64,000 nucleotides of DNA from the NCBI GenBank assembly GCA_965220825.1, contig OZ244839.1, positions 1,550,001 through 1,614,000 of the forward strand, read 5' to 3'. The position numbers and the translations under genes were made by a program. Each line of letters opens with the position of its first letter. The first letter of the stretch is position 1. This document shows positions 18,065-25,856 of this stretch, piece by piece. Origin of the DNA: G965220825 sp965220825 (lineage in GTDB: Bacteria > Pseudomonadota > Alphaproteobacteria > UBA828). Below the pieces are notes generated by a model that was not told the DNA's origin, did not search any database, and worked only from the letters and a program-made list of their open reading frames with translations.

Positions 18065-18988
18065 ATGGCGATCATGAAACGAATCGGGAATGCGTCGACC
18101 GGGCCTCGCGTCGTGGTGCTGGGCGCCTGCCTTGCCCTCCTTGGCGCCTGCGTCGGGACGGAGCTTGCGGGTGTCCGCGACATGAGCCCTGAAGGCTCGG
18201 CGTTCAACGACAACCTCTATGGCGGCTACGTCCAGCTTTCGGAGGCGGAGCGGGCCGAATATGACTATTGGGATTCCGACAACTTCGCGCTCAAGGCCGG
18301 GGATGCGGCCCGCGACGGCGCGGTTCCGCCGGCCGTGCTTTCCGAATGGCGCATTCCCGCGGCGCATGCGGAACAGCTCGAGAAGGCACGGGCACGGCTG
18401 GTGAATGCGCTGGATGCGGGCGCGCGCGAAACGACGCCGGAGACCGCGGCCCGCGCGCAGCTGATGTTCGATTGCTGGGTCCAGGAGCAGGAGGAAGGCC
18501 ACCAGCCGGACGACATCGCCCGTTGCCGCAACGGCTTCTTCTATTCCATCAGCACCGTCGAGGTGGCGTTGCGGCCGCCCGAGCCCATGCCCGAGCGGAA
18601 GGCGGAACCAGCGCCCGAGCCCGAGCCTGCGCCTGCGTCTGAGCCCGAGCCGCTGCCCAACTACTATGTGGTCTATTTCGATTTCGACAGCGTCGCGCTG
18701 ACGAGAGCCGCGATGGTCACGCTGGAGGAAGCCGCGGCGTCGGCCGAGGAACTGCGGCCCGGCAAGATCCTGGTCGTGGGCCACACGGACCTGGCGGGCT
18801 CGCAGAACTACAATATGGATCTCGGGGAGCGTCGCGCGCGGGCGGCGGCGGCCTACCTGATCGAACAGGGCGCCGGGCGTTTCGTCATCCAGGCGGAAAG
18901 CGCCGGTGAATCGCAGCCCTCCGCCAAGACCAACGACAATGTGCGCGACGGCCGCAACCGCCGCGTCGAGGTGATACTGAGCGAGTAG
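18065..18988 (+). CDS. OmpA-family outer-membrane lipoprotein
   Basis: 307 residues from ATG 18065, preceded by AAGGAG. A lipoprotein signal ends in LALLGAC with lipidated Cys29. The middle region contains a Pro/Glu linker (about residues 172-198, PEPEPAP repeats) and leads to a C-terminal OmpA domain (about 200-305) with YFDFDS, GHTDLAGS and RNRRVEV, the peptidoglycan-binding signature. It probably tethers the outer membrane to the cell wall, like Pal. It is not in a tol-pal cluster, so it is probably a paralogue. The 202 bp before it hold no gene that I can see. Confidence 0.85.
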   Translation: MAIMKRIGNASTGPRVVVLGACLALLGACVGTELAGVRDMSPEGSAFNDNLYGGYVQLSEAERAEYDYWDSDNFALKAGDAARDGAVPPAVLSEWRIPAAHAEQLEKARARLVNALDAGARETTPETAARAQLMFDCWVQEQEEGHQPDDIARCRNGFFYSISTVEVALRPPEPMPERKAEPAPEPEPAPASEPEPLPNYYVVYFDFDSVALTRAAMVTLEEAAASAEELRPGKILVVGHTDLAGSQNYNMDLGERRARAAAAYLIEQGAGRFVIQAESAGESQPSAKTNDNVRDGRNRRVEVILSE

Positions 18989-19048
18989 CCTTCCTCGAAA
19001 GCCGGACCGCCCGCCCGAGAGCCGACGGGCGCCGGGTGAGCGCACGCG

Positions 19049-20089
19049 CTATTCGTCGTAGCGGTAGGTACGGGCAACCATCTGCTCCGAGTGGTCGCCC
19101 GCCTTGATGGGCTCGTATTTCCAGGGGTCGTCCGTCCCTACGCAGCCGGGAAGCGCCTCGATCTCCACGTCGTAATCGACGCCGAAGAACTGCACCAGCG
19201 ACAGCCGCGTCTCGCCGGACGTATTGATCACCCGGTGCATGGTGGAGACGAACCGGTCGTTGGTCCACTGCTGCATCAGGTCTCCCAGATTGACGGCGAA
19301 ACTGCCCTCGATGGGCGGCAGGATGAGCCACTCGCCTTCCCGGCTCAGCATCTGGAGGCCCTCCCTGTCCTGCCATACGGTGGTGAAGCACTCATAGTCC
19401 GTGTGGGCGCCGAGGCCGATATGGGCCATGTCGAAGGGAGCGGGCTGCGGCTCGTAATGACATACCCGGAGCCGCGCCAGCGGCTTGGCATAGCGGGAGG
19501 TGAAGTAGCCTTCCGGCGTTTCCAGCGCGAGTTCGAAGGCACGGAAGAGATTGCGGCCCAGTTCGATCTGGCAGTCGAAATAAGTGCCGAGCGCCCAGCG
19601 GAAATCCGGCGGGTCGGCCGGCCAGTTGTTGGGGCCGTAGAAGCGGTTGCCGCGCAGATGGTCGGGGTCGTCCGCCGGCAGGTCGTGGGCCATCTCGATG
19701 GCCTCCGAGATGTCGCTGGAGCCTTCCAGGCTGTGATCGGCGGTGATCCCGCCGGAGGGCACATAGCCCCGGTGGCTGGGCCAGTCCAGATAGTGGTTGC
19801 GCATCTTGGTTTCGAGCGGCAGCGCGAAGAAGCGCCGCATGGCGGATTCCGCCCGCGCGATCACCGCCCGGGGGAACTGGTGGTTGACGATATAGAAGAA
19901 GCCGGGCCCGGCGCAGGCATCGCGGACCGCCCGCGCGAGCGCCTTCCGCTCCGCACGGCTCGGGGAGAACAGGGCGCCGAAATCGAGGATCGGCACCTCG
20001 GCGGGGGACGCCGGACGCGCGGCGGCCGCATGCATGCCCTCCCTGATCTGGAACGGCGTTGCCGCCCCCTTCGTCTCCGCCTTCGCCAT
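19049..20089 (-). CDS. isopenicillin N synthase-like 2-oxoglutarate/Fe(II) oxygenase
   Basis: 346 residues from ATG 20089, which follows a GGGAGAGG element; an earlier ATG at 20119 is possible. The N-terminal DIOX_N region (about 30-150) is followed by the double-stranded beta helix. Iron ligands are His229 and Asp231 (HTD) and His285. Arg295 and Ser297 (RLS) fit 2-oxoglutarate binding. The family contains plant- and fungus-like oxidases and bacterial hydroxylases of small molecules; the substrate is unknown. Divergent from the short-chain dehydrogenase, whose ATG is 69 bp away, so the two may be co-regulated. Confidence 0.82.
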   Translation of the reverse strand: MAKAETKGAATPFQIREGMHAAAARPASPAEVPILDFGALFSPSRAERKALARAVRDACAGPGFFYIVNHQFPRAVIARAESAMRRFFALPLETKMRNHYLDWPSHRGYVPSGGITADHSLEGSSDISEAIEMAHDLPADDPDHLRGNRFYGPNNWPADPPDFRWALGTYFDCQIELGRNLFRAFELALETPEGYFTSRYAKPLARLRVCHYEPQPAPFDMAHIGLGAHTDYECFTTVWQDREGLQMLSREGEWLILPPIEGSFAVNLGDLMQQWTNDRFVSTMHRVINTSGETRLSLVQFFGVDYDVEIEALPGCVGTDDPWKYEPIKAGDHSEQMVARTYRYDE

Positions 20090-20157
20090 GGCCCTCTCCC
20101 GGTCCGCGATTTCGGGCATGATAGCCTGAACGCGATTCGGAGCGGGGAGACGGTGGA

Positions 20158-21003
20158 ATGGACACATCGCTCGAGGGCCGCCGCGCCCTGGTGACCGGCG
20201 CGGCGAGCGGGATCGGCGCCGAGATCGCGCGCGCCTTTGCGCGGCAAGGCGCGCATGTCGCGGTGCACGCCCGCAGTGCGGCGCGCGCGGCGGGGACGGT
20301 GGAGTCGATCCGCGCCACCGGCGGGCAGGCCTTCGCCGCGCCCGCCGACCTCCGCGACCGTGCCGCCATCCGGCCCATGTGCAAGGCGGCCGTCGACGCG
20401 CTGGGCGGGCTCGACATATTGGTGAACAATGCCGGCGTCTACACCCGGAAGCCCGTGGAGGAAATGGACCTGGCTTCGTGGGACCGGCTGGTGGAGACCA
20501 ACCTCACCGCTCCCTATCTCGTGAGCCAGGCCTGCATCCCCGCGCTTCGCGATTCCGGGGCGGGTGCTTCCGTCCTTTTCGTCTCCTCCATTGCCGCCAA
20601 TTCCTATTCCGCCGGCTGGGGGACCTACGCCATGACCAAGAACGGCCTCAACGCCTTCATGCATTGCCTGGCGGACGAACTCGGCGGCTTCGGCATAAGG
20701 GTGAACGCCCTCTGCCCCGGCTGGGTGGAGACCGACATGGCGCGGGACGCCCACCGCGGCATGGCCGAGACCGCGGGCGTCGCGTACGATTCCCTCTACG
20801 CGACCAACATGCGCGCCAACATGCTCGGCACCCTGGTGACGGTGGACACGGTGGCGGACATGGCGGTCTTCCTCGCAAGCGCGCGCGGTCGCCACATCAC
20901 GGCGCAGGAGCTCACCGTCTGCGGCGGCTGCGTCCCCGGAAGCCGGGCCGGCGAACCGGGCGACGCGCATGCGGGCACGGCGGAGCCTGCGCCCGGCGGG
21001 TGA
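20158..21003 (+). CDS. short-chain dehydrogenase/reductase
   Basis: 281 residues. Classical SDR signatures: TGAASGIG at 13-20 (cofactor loop), NNAG at 90-93, catalytic Ser near 143-144, Tyr157 and Lys161 in YAMTK, and PGWVETDM downstream. Cofactor loop residues suggest NAD(H) or NADP(H) without a firm choice. It belongs to the FabG/glucose dehydrogenase-like branch, which oxidises secondary alcohols. The C-terminal 25 residues are Gly/Ala-rich and unusual. Divergent partner of the Fe(II) oxygenase gene. Confidence 0.85.
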   Translation: MDTSLEGRRALVTGAASGIGAEIARAFARQGAHVAVHARSAARAAGTVESIRATGGQAFAAPADLRDRAAIRPMCKAAVDALGGLDILVNNAGVYTRKPVEEMDLASWDRLVETNLTAPYLVSQACIPALRDSGAGASVLFVSSIAANSYSAGWGTYAMTKNGLNAFMHCLADELGGFGIRVNALCPGWVETDMARDAHRGMAETAGVAYDSLYATNMRANMLGTLVTVDTVADMAVFLASARGRHITAQELTVCGGCVPGSRAGEPGDAHAGTAEPAPGG

Positions 21004-21069
21004 GAGGCGCGAGGCCCCCACGCCGCTCTCCGGGATGCGGCCGGACGGGTGGCAAGCAAGCGCGCGGCC

Positions 21070-22527
21070 CTAGATACCCCACGCCAGAAGCCAATGCAGC
21101 GTGTCTCTGAAGCCGTAGCGCCAGAGGTTCCCCGCGGGCAGGCTCAGGAGCTCCCGCTCGGCGCCGATGCGAAACCGCGCCCGGTCGCGTTCCGCGATAT
21201 GCGTCTCCGTCCAGGCGGCGGTATAGGCGGCGGCCTGTGCCCTGTTCATGCGCTCATACACCACCATGTTGGCGAGATCCTTCATCAAGGGAAGGTGGCG
21301 GAAGTGGAAGGCGTCCGTCGCAGCGAGCGGGAACTTCACCGTGGCGAAGTGGGCGGCGGAGCGATCATAGGCCCAGATGAACAGATCGCGCAGCAGCTCG
21401 GCGCTGTTCAGCTCGCAAACGCCTCGCAAGGCATCGACATAGAGGCCCCGCGGCACGTCCTGGAATGAAAGCGGCGCCAGATTTTCCCTGATGAACGGAA
21501 TGTTCGCCGCAAGCCGGGAAACCCCCCCGTTCAGGTTGTCGAACGGCCGCAGACAGGGAAGCTGCGCCAGAACGAAGAACGCCTGCTCGAACGGGTCGTC
21601 GATTGCCGCGGCGGTGGCGAGCAGGCGGTCGAAATCGGCCTCCGCCTGCAGCCCGGAATCCGCCTCGTGGCGGTCGGCGCTCTCAACGCCGGCATCCGCC
21701 TCGGGATTCTTGGAGAGGAGTGCATGAAGGAGGAGCATTGTGGGGCGGTCGAAGCGGATCGACGGCGCCGCCTCCACGAGAAATATGAGCGCGTCCTTCT
21801 GGTTGGAGATCATTTGCGTTTCGGACGCCGTTCTTCCGATCGTCCCGTCGCCGGACTGCACCGTCCAGGCGGCATCCAGCAGGGAGCAGGCCGTGCCCTC
21901 CAGACGGCTCGCGTTGAAGCAGAATTCGATGAGCAGACGGTCCTGAATCTCCTGGGCGTGGGTACCGGCGGCCCGTTCCGCTTCGCTCGTCGCACCCACC
22001 CGCCGAAGGTGCGTCCGTACGGCCCTCGAGAGGTAGAAGGTCCGGTTGGGGCGGTAGGATTCCAGAAAATCGCGGTTGTAGCCGACGGGTGGCTGCGCCG
22101 CCGTGGGTCCGATCCGGGCCCGGATACGCGCACCGGCCCTGGAGAGCGAGAGTCCCTCCGCCGGTTCGTGACGGGCACCCGTGCCATCCATCGGATCGGG
22201 CGCGGCGGCGCGGTAGCGCGTTCCCCGGCCCTTGCCTTCCTTCACCAGGATCCCGCCCCGGACCAGAAGCTTGATGCGGCCCTGCACTATGGGGAACGGC
22301 GGCTCGGACGGGAGCGTCTCGGCAATCTGCCGCGCGGTCGCCCCCTCCGGACGCCGCGCAGCCTCCGCGATCCCCCGCGCCTCCTCGATCGTCCGATGGG
22401 CGGTGTCGGGGATGCGTTTCGACCGGGCGCTGCCCGTCAGCCCGGACAAGTCTGGGAGCATGTCGGCGCCGCTGTTTTGCACTTTCAATACGTTCAGAAA
22501 CTTAACTCTACTTGTGACACCCACCAA
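21070..22527 (-). CDS. Fic-fold protein with a degenerate catalytic motif
   Basis: Up to 485 residues. The first start is TTG 22527; ATG 22461 would give 463. A winged-helix-like N-terminus (about 40-110) precedes the Fic domain. NASRLEG near residue 215 resembles the inhibitory helix SSxIEG. The catalytic segment reads RPFDNLNGGVSRL where active Fic proteins have HPFx(D/E)GNGRxxR, so the catalytic His and the NGR anion hole are lost; the following SRLAANIPFIRENLAPLSF is well kept. Ordinary AMPylation is therefore unlikely. A related clade with QPFEDVNKRxSRLA exists, from memory. It faces the XRE-ImmA gene across a shared control region. Confidence 0.7.
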   Translation of the reverse strand: MVGVTSRVKFLNVLKVQNSGADMLPDLSGLTGSARSKRIPDTAHRTIEEARGIAEAARRPEGATARQIAETLPSEPPFPIVQGRIKLLVRGGILVKEGKGRGTRYRAAAPDPMDGTGARHEPAEGLSLSRAGARIRARIGPTAAQPPVGYNRDFLESYRPNRTFYLSRAVRTHLRRVGATSEAERAAGTHAQEIQDRLLIEFCFNASRLEGTACSLLDAAWTVQSGDGTIGRTASETQMISNQKDALIFLVEAAPSIRFDRPTMLLLHALLSKNPEADAGVESADRHEADSGLQAEADFDRLLATAAAIDDPFEQAFFVLAQLPCLRPFDNLNGGVSRLAANIPFIRENLAPLSFQDVPRGLYVDALRGVCELNSAELLRDLFIWAYDRSAAHFATVKFPLAATDAFHFRHLPLMKDLANMVVYERMNRAQAAAYTAAWTETHIAERDRARFRIGAERELLSLPAGNLWRYGFRDTLHWLLAWGI

Positions 22528-22609
22528 GCACGTGTCGGCGCTTCGCGTCTACGGCCGGCTGATCGGCGAAGAAGGTCTCGCCGTCCAGCTTGAATTCGAA
22601 CTTGTCCAT
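22508..22609 (-). CDS. 33-codon ORF, unknown
   Basis: ATG 22609 to TAG 22508, with AGAGGA seven bases upstream, giving a 33-residue peptide that starts MDKFEFKLDGETFFADQPAV. Its stop overlaps the 5' end of the Fic frame by 20 bp in another frame, so it may be a leader peptide, a small partner, or the stump of a longer protein broken by a frameshift. I see a weak resemblance to short beta-grasp repeats but do not assert a family. Its good ribosome site and position are the main support. Confidence 0.4.
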   Translation of the reverse strand: MDKFEFKLDGETFFADQPAVDAKRRHVLGGCHK

Positions 22610-22690
22610 CTCGGTGTCCTCTGAACTGTGTGTTGTCCGGCACCATTGCGCGGCCCACGCTCAGAGGAACAGGATTCGGCAGCAGGTACC

Positions 22691-22735
22691 AACCTCAGGT
22701 TGATATTGCAACTAGACAAGTTAAATTTATCAACC
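22691..22735 (+). promoter_or_regulatory. promoter-operator region between Fic/small ORF and XRE-ImmA gene
   Basis: Nested symmetry: AACCTCAGGTT (22691-22701, perfect 5+1+5 palindrome) and the 8-bp inverted repeat GGTTGATA (22698-22705) / TATCAACC (22728-22735). Between the arms is AACT...AGTT. A promoter for the XRE-ImmA gene fits inside: TTGATA (22700-22705), 16 bp, TAAATT (22722-22727). The stretch is markedly more AT-rich than its surroundings and ends 26 bp before the ATG at 22762. It is a likely autoregulatory operator for the XRE domain. Confidence 0.55.
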
Positions 22736-22761
22736 AGGGATTAACGAGGGAGGAGGGTCGG

Positions 22762-23841
22762 ATGTTTGGGCAACGACTCCGGCTCGCGCGGAAACGGGCA
22801 GGTCTATCGATGCGGGGGCTCGCGGATGCGACCAGCCCAAGGGTGACCGCCCAGGCCATCAGCAAGTACGAGACGGGCAAGATGCTGCCATCCTCGGCCG
22901 TGCTGATCGGTCTCGGCAAGGCGCTCGATGTCTCGCTGGACTTCCTGATGAGCGCGCAAGTCGAGACGCTCGATGCGGTCGAGTTCCGCAAGCATTCCCG
23001 TGCTTCGGCCCGCGATCGCGCAAAGGCCGAAGCGGTGGTGGTAGACAGCTTGGAGCGCTACCTGGCGATCGAACATATCCTCGATATCGAAACCAGTGTC
23101 GACTGGGTGGAGACGCGTCGTTGCGACAGCGTCGCGAGCGAATCCCAGATCGACGAGAAGGCCGACGAGCTGCGCGGTATCTGGGATCTCGGCCTCGACC
23201 CGATCCCCAGCCTGTGCGAGCTGCTTGAAGACAAGGGAATCAAGGTGGTGGAAGCCGATCTCCCGGAGAGCATAAACGGGCTCTCATGCCACGTTCTCCG
23301 GGGCGGCCGGATCGTCGCCGAGGCAGTCGTCGTTTCCAGCCGTATCAATGTGGAGCGCAAGCGCTTCACGCTGGCCCACGAGCTCGCGCACAGGATCATC
23401 CGCTCCACCGGCAATCCGGCGATCGACATCGAGCGGGCGATGAACCGCTTTGCGGGTGCGTTCCTCGTTCCCGGTCGGAGCCTTCGGGACGAAGTAGGCA
23501 CCAATCGACACAGGATCACCTATTACGAAATCGCCCGCCTGAAGCACATCTACGGCGTCTCGGCCACGGCCCTCTTGATGCGTCTCGGGCAGGTGGGCGC
23601 TCTGTCCGAGGGCTCCGTACGGCACGCCTTCGCGACCTTCGCCCGATCTTGGCGCAGGTCGGAGCCGGATCCGATCCAACCCGACCATGGGTTCGCGGCG
23701 TTCGAGAAGCCTCGTCGCTTCAAGCGCCTCGTCTCTCGCGCGGTGGGCGAGGAGCTGATCTCGCCTGTGCATGCGGCCACGCTTCTCAACCAGTCGCTCG
23801 AATCGGTCGAGCGGCAGATCCGCGGTCCTGCCATCCGGTGA
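22762..23841 (+). CDS. XRE-family regulator fused to ImmA/IrrE metallopeptidase
   Basis: 359 residues from ATG 22762, preceded by GAGGGAGGAGG. The Cro/C1-type helix-turn-helix covers about residues 1-65. After a linker, the COG2856 peptidase domain (about 150-300) carries the zinc motif HELAH at 206-210, with Glu224 and NRFAGAFLVP downstream as expected. ImmA-type enzymes cleave repressors, and IrrE-type enzymes relieve DNA-damage repression. Here the HTH probably binds the adjacent palindromes. The next gene, a PIN-domain protein, starts inside this stop codon (GTGA), which suggests a two-gene toxin-antitoxin-like or stress-response unit. Confidence 0.82.
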   Translation: MFGQRLRLARKRAGLSMRGLADATSPRVTAQAISKYETGKMLPSSAVLIGLGKALDVSLDFLMSAQVETLDAVEFRKHSRASARDRAKAEAVVVDSLERYLAIEHILDIETSVDWVETRRCDSVASESQIDEKADELRGIWDLGLDPIPSLCELLEDKGIKVVEADLPESINGLSCHVLRGGRIVAEAVVVSSRINVERKRFTLAHELAHRIIRSTGNPAIDIERAMNRFAGAFLVPGRSLRDEVGTNRHRITYYEIARLKHIYGVSATALLMRLGQVGALSEGSVRHAFATFARSWRRSEPDPIQPDHGFAAFEKPRRFKRLVSRAVGEELISPVHAATLLNQSLESVERQIRGPAIR

Positions 23842-24368
23842 CCTGCGTTATCGTGAACGACGCTTCATGCCTGATAGACCTCCGCAAGGGAGGCCTGCTG
23901 GGCATCGTTTGCACTCTGCCCTATCGATTCGTGATCCCGTTGCCCGTGCGCGCCTCCGAAGTGCTCGATCTTTCAGAGGCCGAATGGCAGGCGCTCGACG
24001 AGGCAGGTACGATTACGCACGACCTGACGGCAGAGGAGATCGGTCAAGCGCTCGTGGTGAAAGAACGCCATCCGGGTCTCTCTGCGAACGATTGCTTCTG
24101 CCTGGTCACGGCAGGGGTCTATCTTGGCATCCTGCTCACCGGCGACGCATTGTTGCGCAGGGTTGCCGCAGGGCGCGGAATGCGTGTGCACGGCGTGCTT
24201 TGGGTAGTCGACGAGCTGGAGGCGGCGGCGGTTTGCAACAGATCGGTTCTGAGTCGGGCGCTCAAGGCGTGGCAGTCGGACGAGACAGTGTTCTTGCCCC
24301 CACACGAAATCAGCGCGCGGCTTGAGTATCTGGCAGAAGCCGGGCCACGTCGCACGCGGCGACGGTGA
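23838..24368 (+). CDS. PIN-like domain protein (predicted RNase toxin or effector)
   Basis: 176 residues from GTG 23838, overlapping the previous stop (23839-23841). The N-terminus VIVNDASCLIDL gives Asp8, and further acidic residues occur at Glu66/67, Asp85 (SANDCFCL) and Asp103 (LLTGDALL), the spacing expected for PIN metal ligands. The order of strands also fits a PIN domain, though the similarity is read by eye. If active it would be a Mg-dependent ribonuclease restrained or activated by the XRE-ImmA partner. The last 20 residues are Arg-rich. Confidence 0.65.
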   Translation: MTCVIVNDASCLIDLRKGGLLGIVCTLPYRFVIPLPVRASEVLDLSEAEWQALDEAGTITHDLTAEEIGQALVVKERHPGLSANDCFCLVTAGVYLGILLTGDALLRRVAAGRGMRVHGVLWVVDELEAAAVCNRSVLSRALKAWQSDETVFLPPHEISARLEYLAEAGPRRTRRR

Positions 24369-24544
24369 ACGGGCAGCCGCTCGGGAACTGTCGAGAACAT
24401 TCTGAATTAACCCACTTACTTACCATATGATTTGACCGCTTCTGCCGCTGTTGTCGGGCCTGCGAGGACGTGGTCGGGTGCGTCGAAACGTCTTACGCGG
24501 CCCGTCATATCGGCGTGGCGATGGGCGCCGCCACAAGAACTCCC

Positions 24545-25786
24545 TCACCCCCCGCGGGCCATGGGGGGGATGTAGCCTTCCAGGTCCTCTTCCTCGGGGT
24601 GGATGGTGCGGCCCAGTTCGGCGGAGCGGTAGAGGGCCATCAGGGTGGCGGTCACGGCGAGGCCGTCGCGGAAGGTCTCGTCGGGCGTCCGGCCGGTGCG
24701 GAAGCATTCCACCATGTGGCGGTTCTCGTTGGTGTAGCCGTAGACGCCCGCTTCGTCCTCGAGCGCCGGCATCAGGCCCTGTTCGGCGTTCTGCTTCTCC
24801 ACAAGGTCCTCGCCCGCATCGCCCTTCACCGCGCGGGAGATGAAGACCTTGAGGCCCGTATTGAGCGAGGAGAACTCCATGGAGTATTCCGGCCCCAGCA
24901 GCTCGAGCTGGATACGCAGGCCCGCTCCCACATAGGCCCAGGAGGTGGTGGTCTCGATCATCGCCTCGTTGCCGTCCGGGTCTTCGAGCACCAGCGTGCC
25001 GCGGGCGAAGTCCTCCGCGGGCCGGCGTCCGTAGTCCACCTCGCGCCCCATGCTCCGCCTGAGCCGGCGGACATAGTCCGGCCGGGTCCACTTCAGGTTG
25101 GCGACGGTGGCGTTCACGCTCTTCACCTTCAGCGTGTCCCGCGCGTCACCCGGCGCGGTCAGCATGTGGCGGGCGACCTCCACCGAGTGGCACATCATGT
25201 CGGAGAGCACGCCCCCGCCCTGCTTCTCCCCTTGCCAGAACCAGGGCATGTGGGGGCCCGAATGCTCCTCCGCCGCCCGCGCGAGATAGGGCCGGCCGGT
25301 GAGCGGCACGGCGCGGCGCCAGATGATCTCCTTGCCGCGCTGCACCGCCGTGGAAAAGACCTGGTTTTCCAGATAGCCGGTGGCGAGCTTCGCCTCCTCG
25401 GCGAGCGCGACCACGGCGCGGGCCTCCTTCAGGTTGCGCGCGAGCGGCTTCTCGCAGGCGATGCCGCGCAGCCTCTTGCCCTCCTGCACCGCCTTGCGGA
25501 TCGCCTTCATGGTCTCCACCCGCACATAGTTGGGCGAGAGGATCCAGAGCGCGTCCACATCCTTCGCCCGGATCAGCGCGCCCAGGGAGCGATGGGCGGT
25601 GCAGGGGCCGAGCCCCAGCTCGTCCGCCCGCGCCGCCAGCGCGTTGCGGCTCGCCGCACTCGGGCTGTAGACGCCCGTGATCGCGCAGTTGCGCACGCCC
25701 GTGAAGGATTCGAGATGGAACCGCGCAATGAAGCCCGCGCCGATCATCCCGATTCGCAGTGTCTGGAGCGTCTTTTGCCGGGCCAT
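24545..25786 (-). CDS. Gfo/Idh/MocA-family NAD(P)-dependent oxidoreductase
   Basis: 413 residues from ATG 25786, after GAGGGAG; upstream in-frame codons were excluded. The Rossmann motif GMIGAGFIARFH is near residues 13-24, and the family CEKPLARN motif places the catalytic Lys at 113. A Gfo/Idh/MocA C-terminal sheet follows, with HSVEVARH in the substrate region. Such enzymes oxidise sugars, inositols or their derivatives. No sugar transporter or kinase is adjacent, so the substrate is unknown. It lies 70 bp downstream of polA on the same strand. Confidence 0.8.
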   Translation of the reverse strand: MARQKTLQTLRIGMIGAGFIARFHLESFTGVRNCAITGVYSPSAASRNALAARADELGLGPCTAHRSLGALIRAKDVDALWILSPNYVRVETMKAIRKAVQEGKRLRGIACEKPLARNLKEARAVVALAEEAKLATGYLENQVFSTAVQRGKEIIWRRAVPLTGRPYLARAAEEHSGPHMPWFWQGEKQGGGVLSDMMCHSVEVARHMLTAPGDARDTLKVKSVNATVANLKWTRPDYVRRLRRSMGREVDYGRRPAEDFARGTLVLEDPDGNEAMIETTTSWAYVGAGLRIQLELLGPEYSMEFSSLNTGLKVFISRAVKGDAGEDLVEKQNAEQGLMPALEDEAGVYGYTNENRHMVECFRTGRTPDETFRDGLAVTATLMALYRSAELGRTIHPEEEDLEGYIPPMARGG

Positions 25787-25856
25787 GGTTCTTACTCCCT
25801 CCCTCTCCGTGGCGCGCCGCGGGCCTTGCCTTCGCTTCCGCCCGCGCCCGCTCGAT

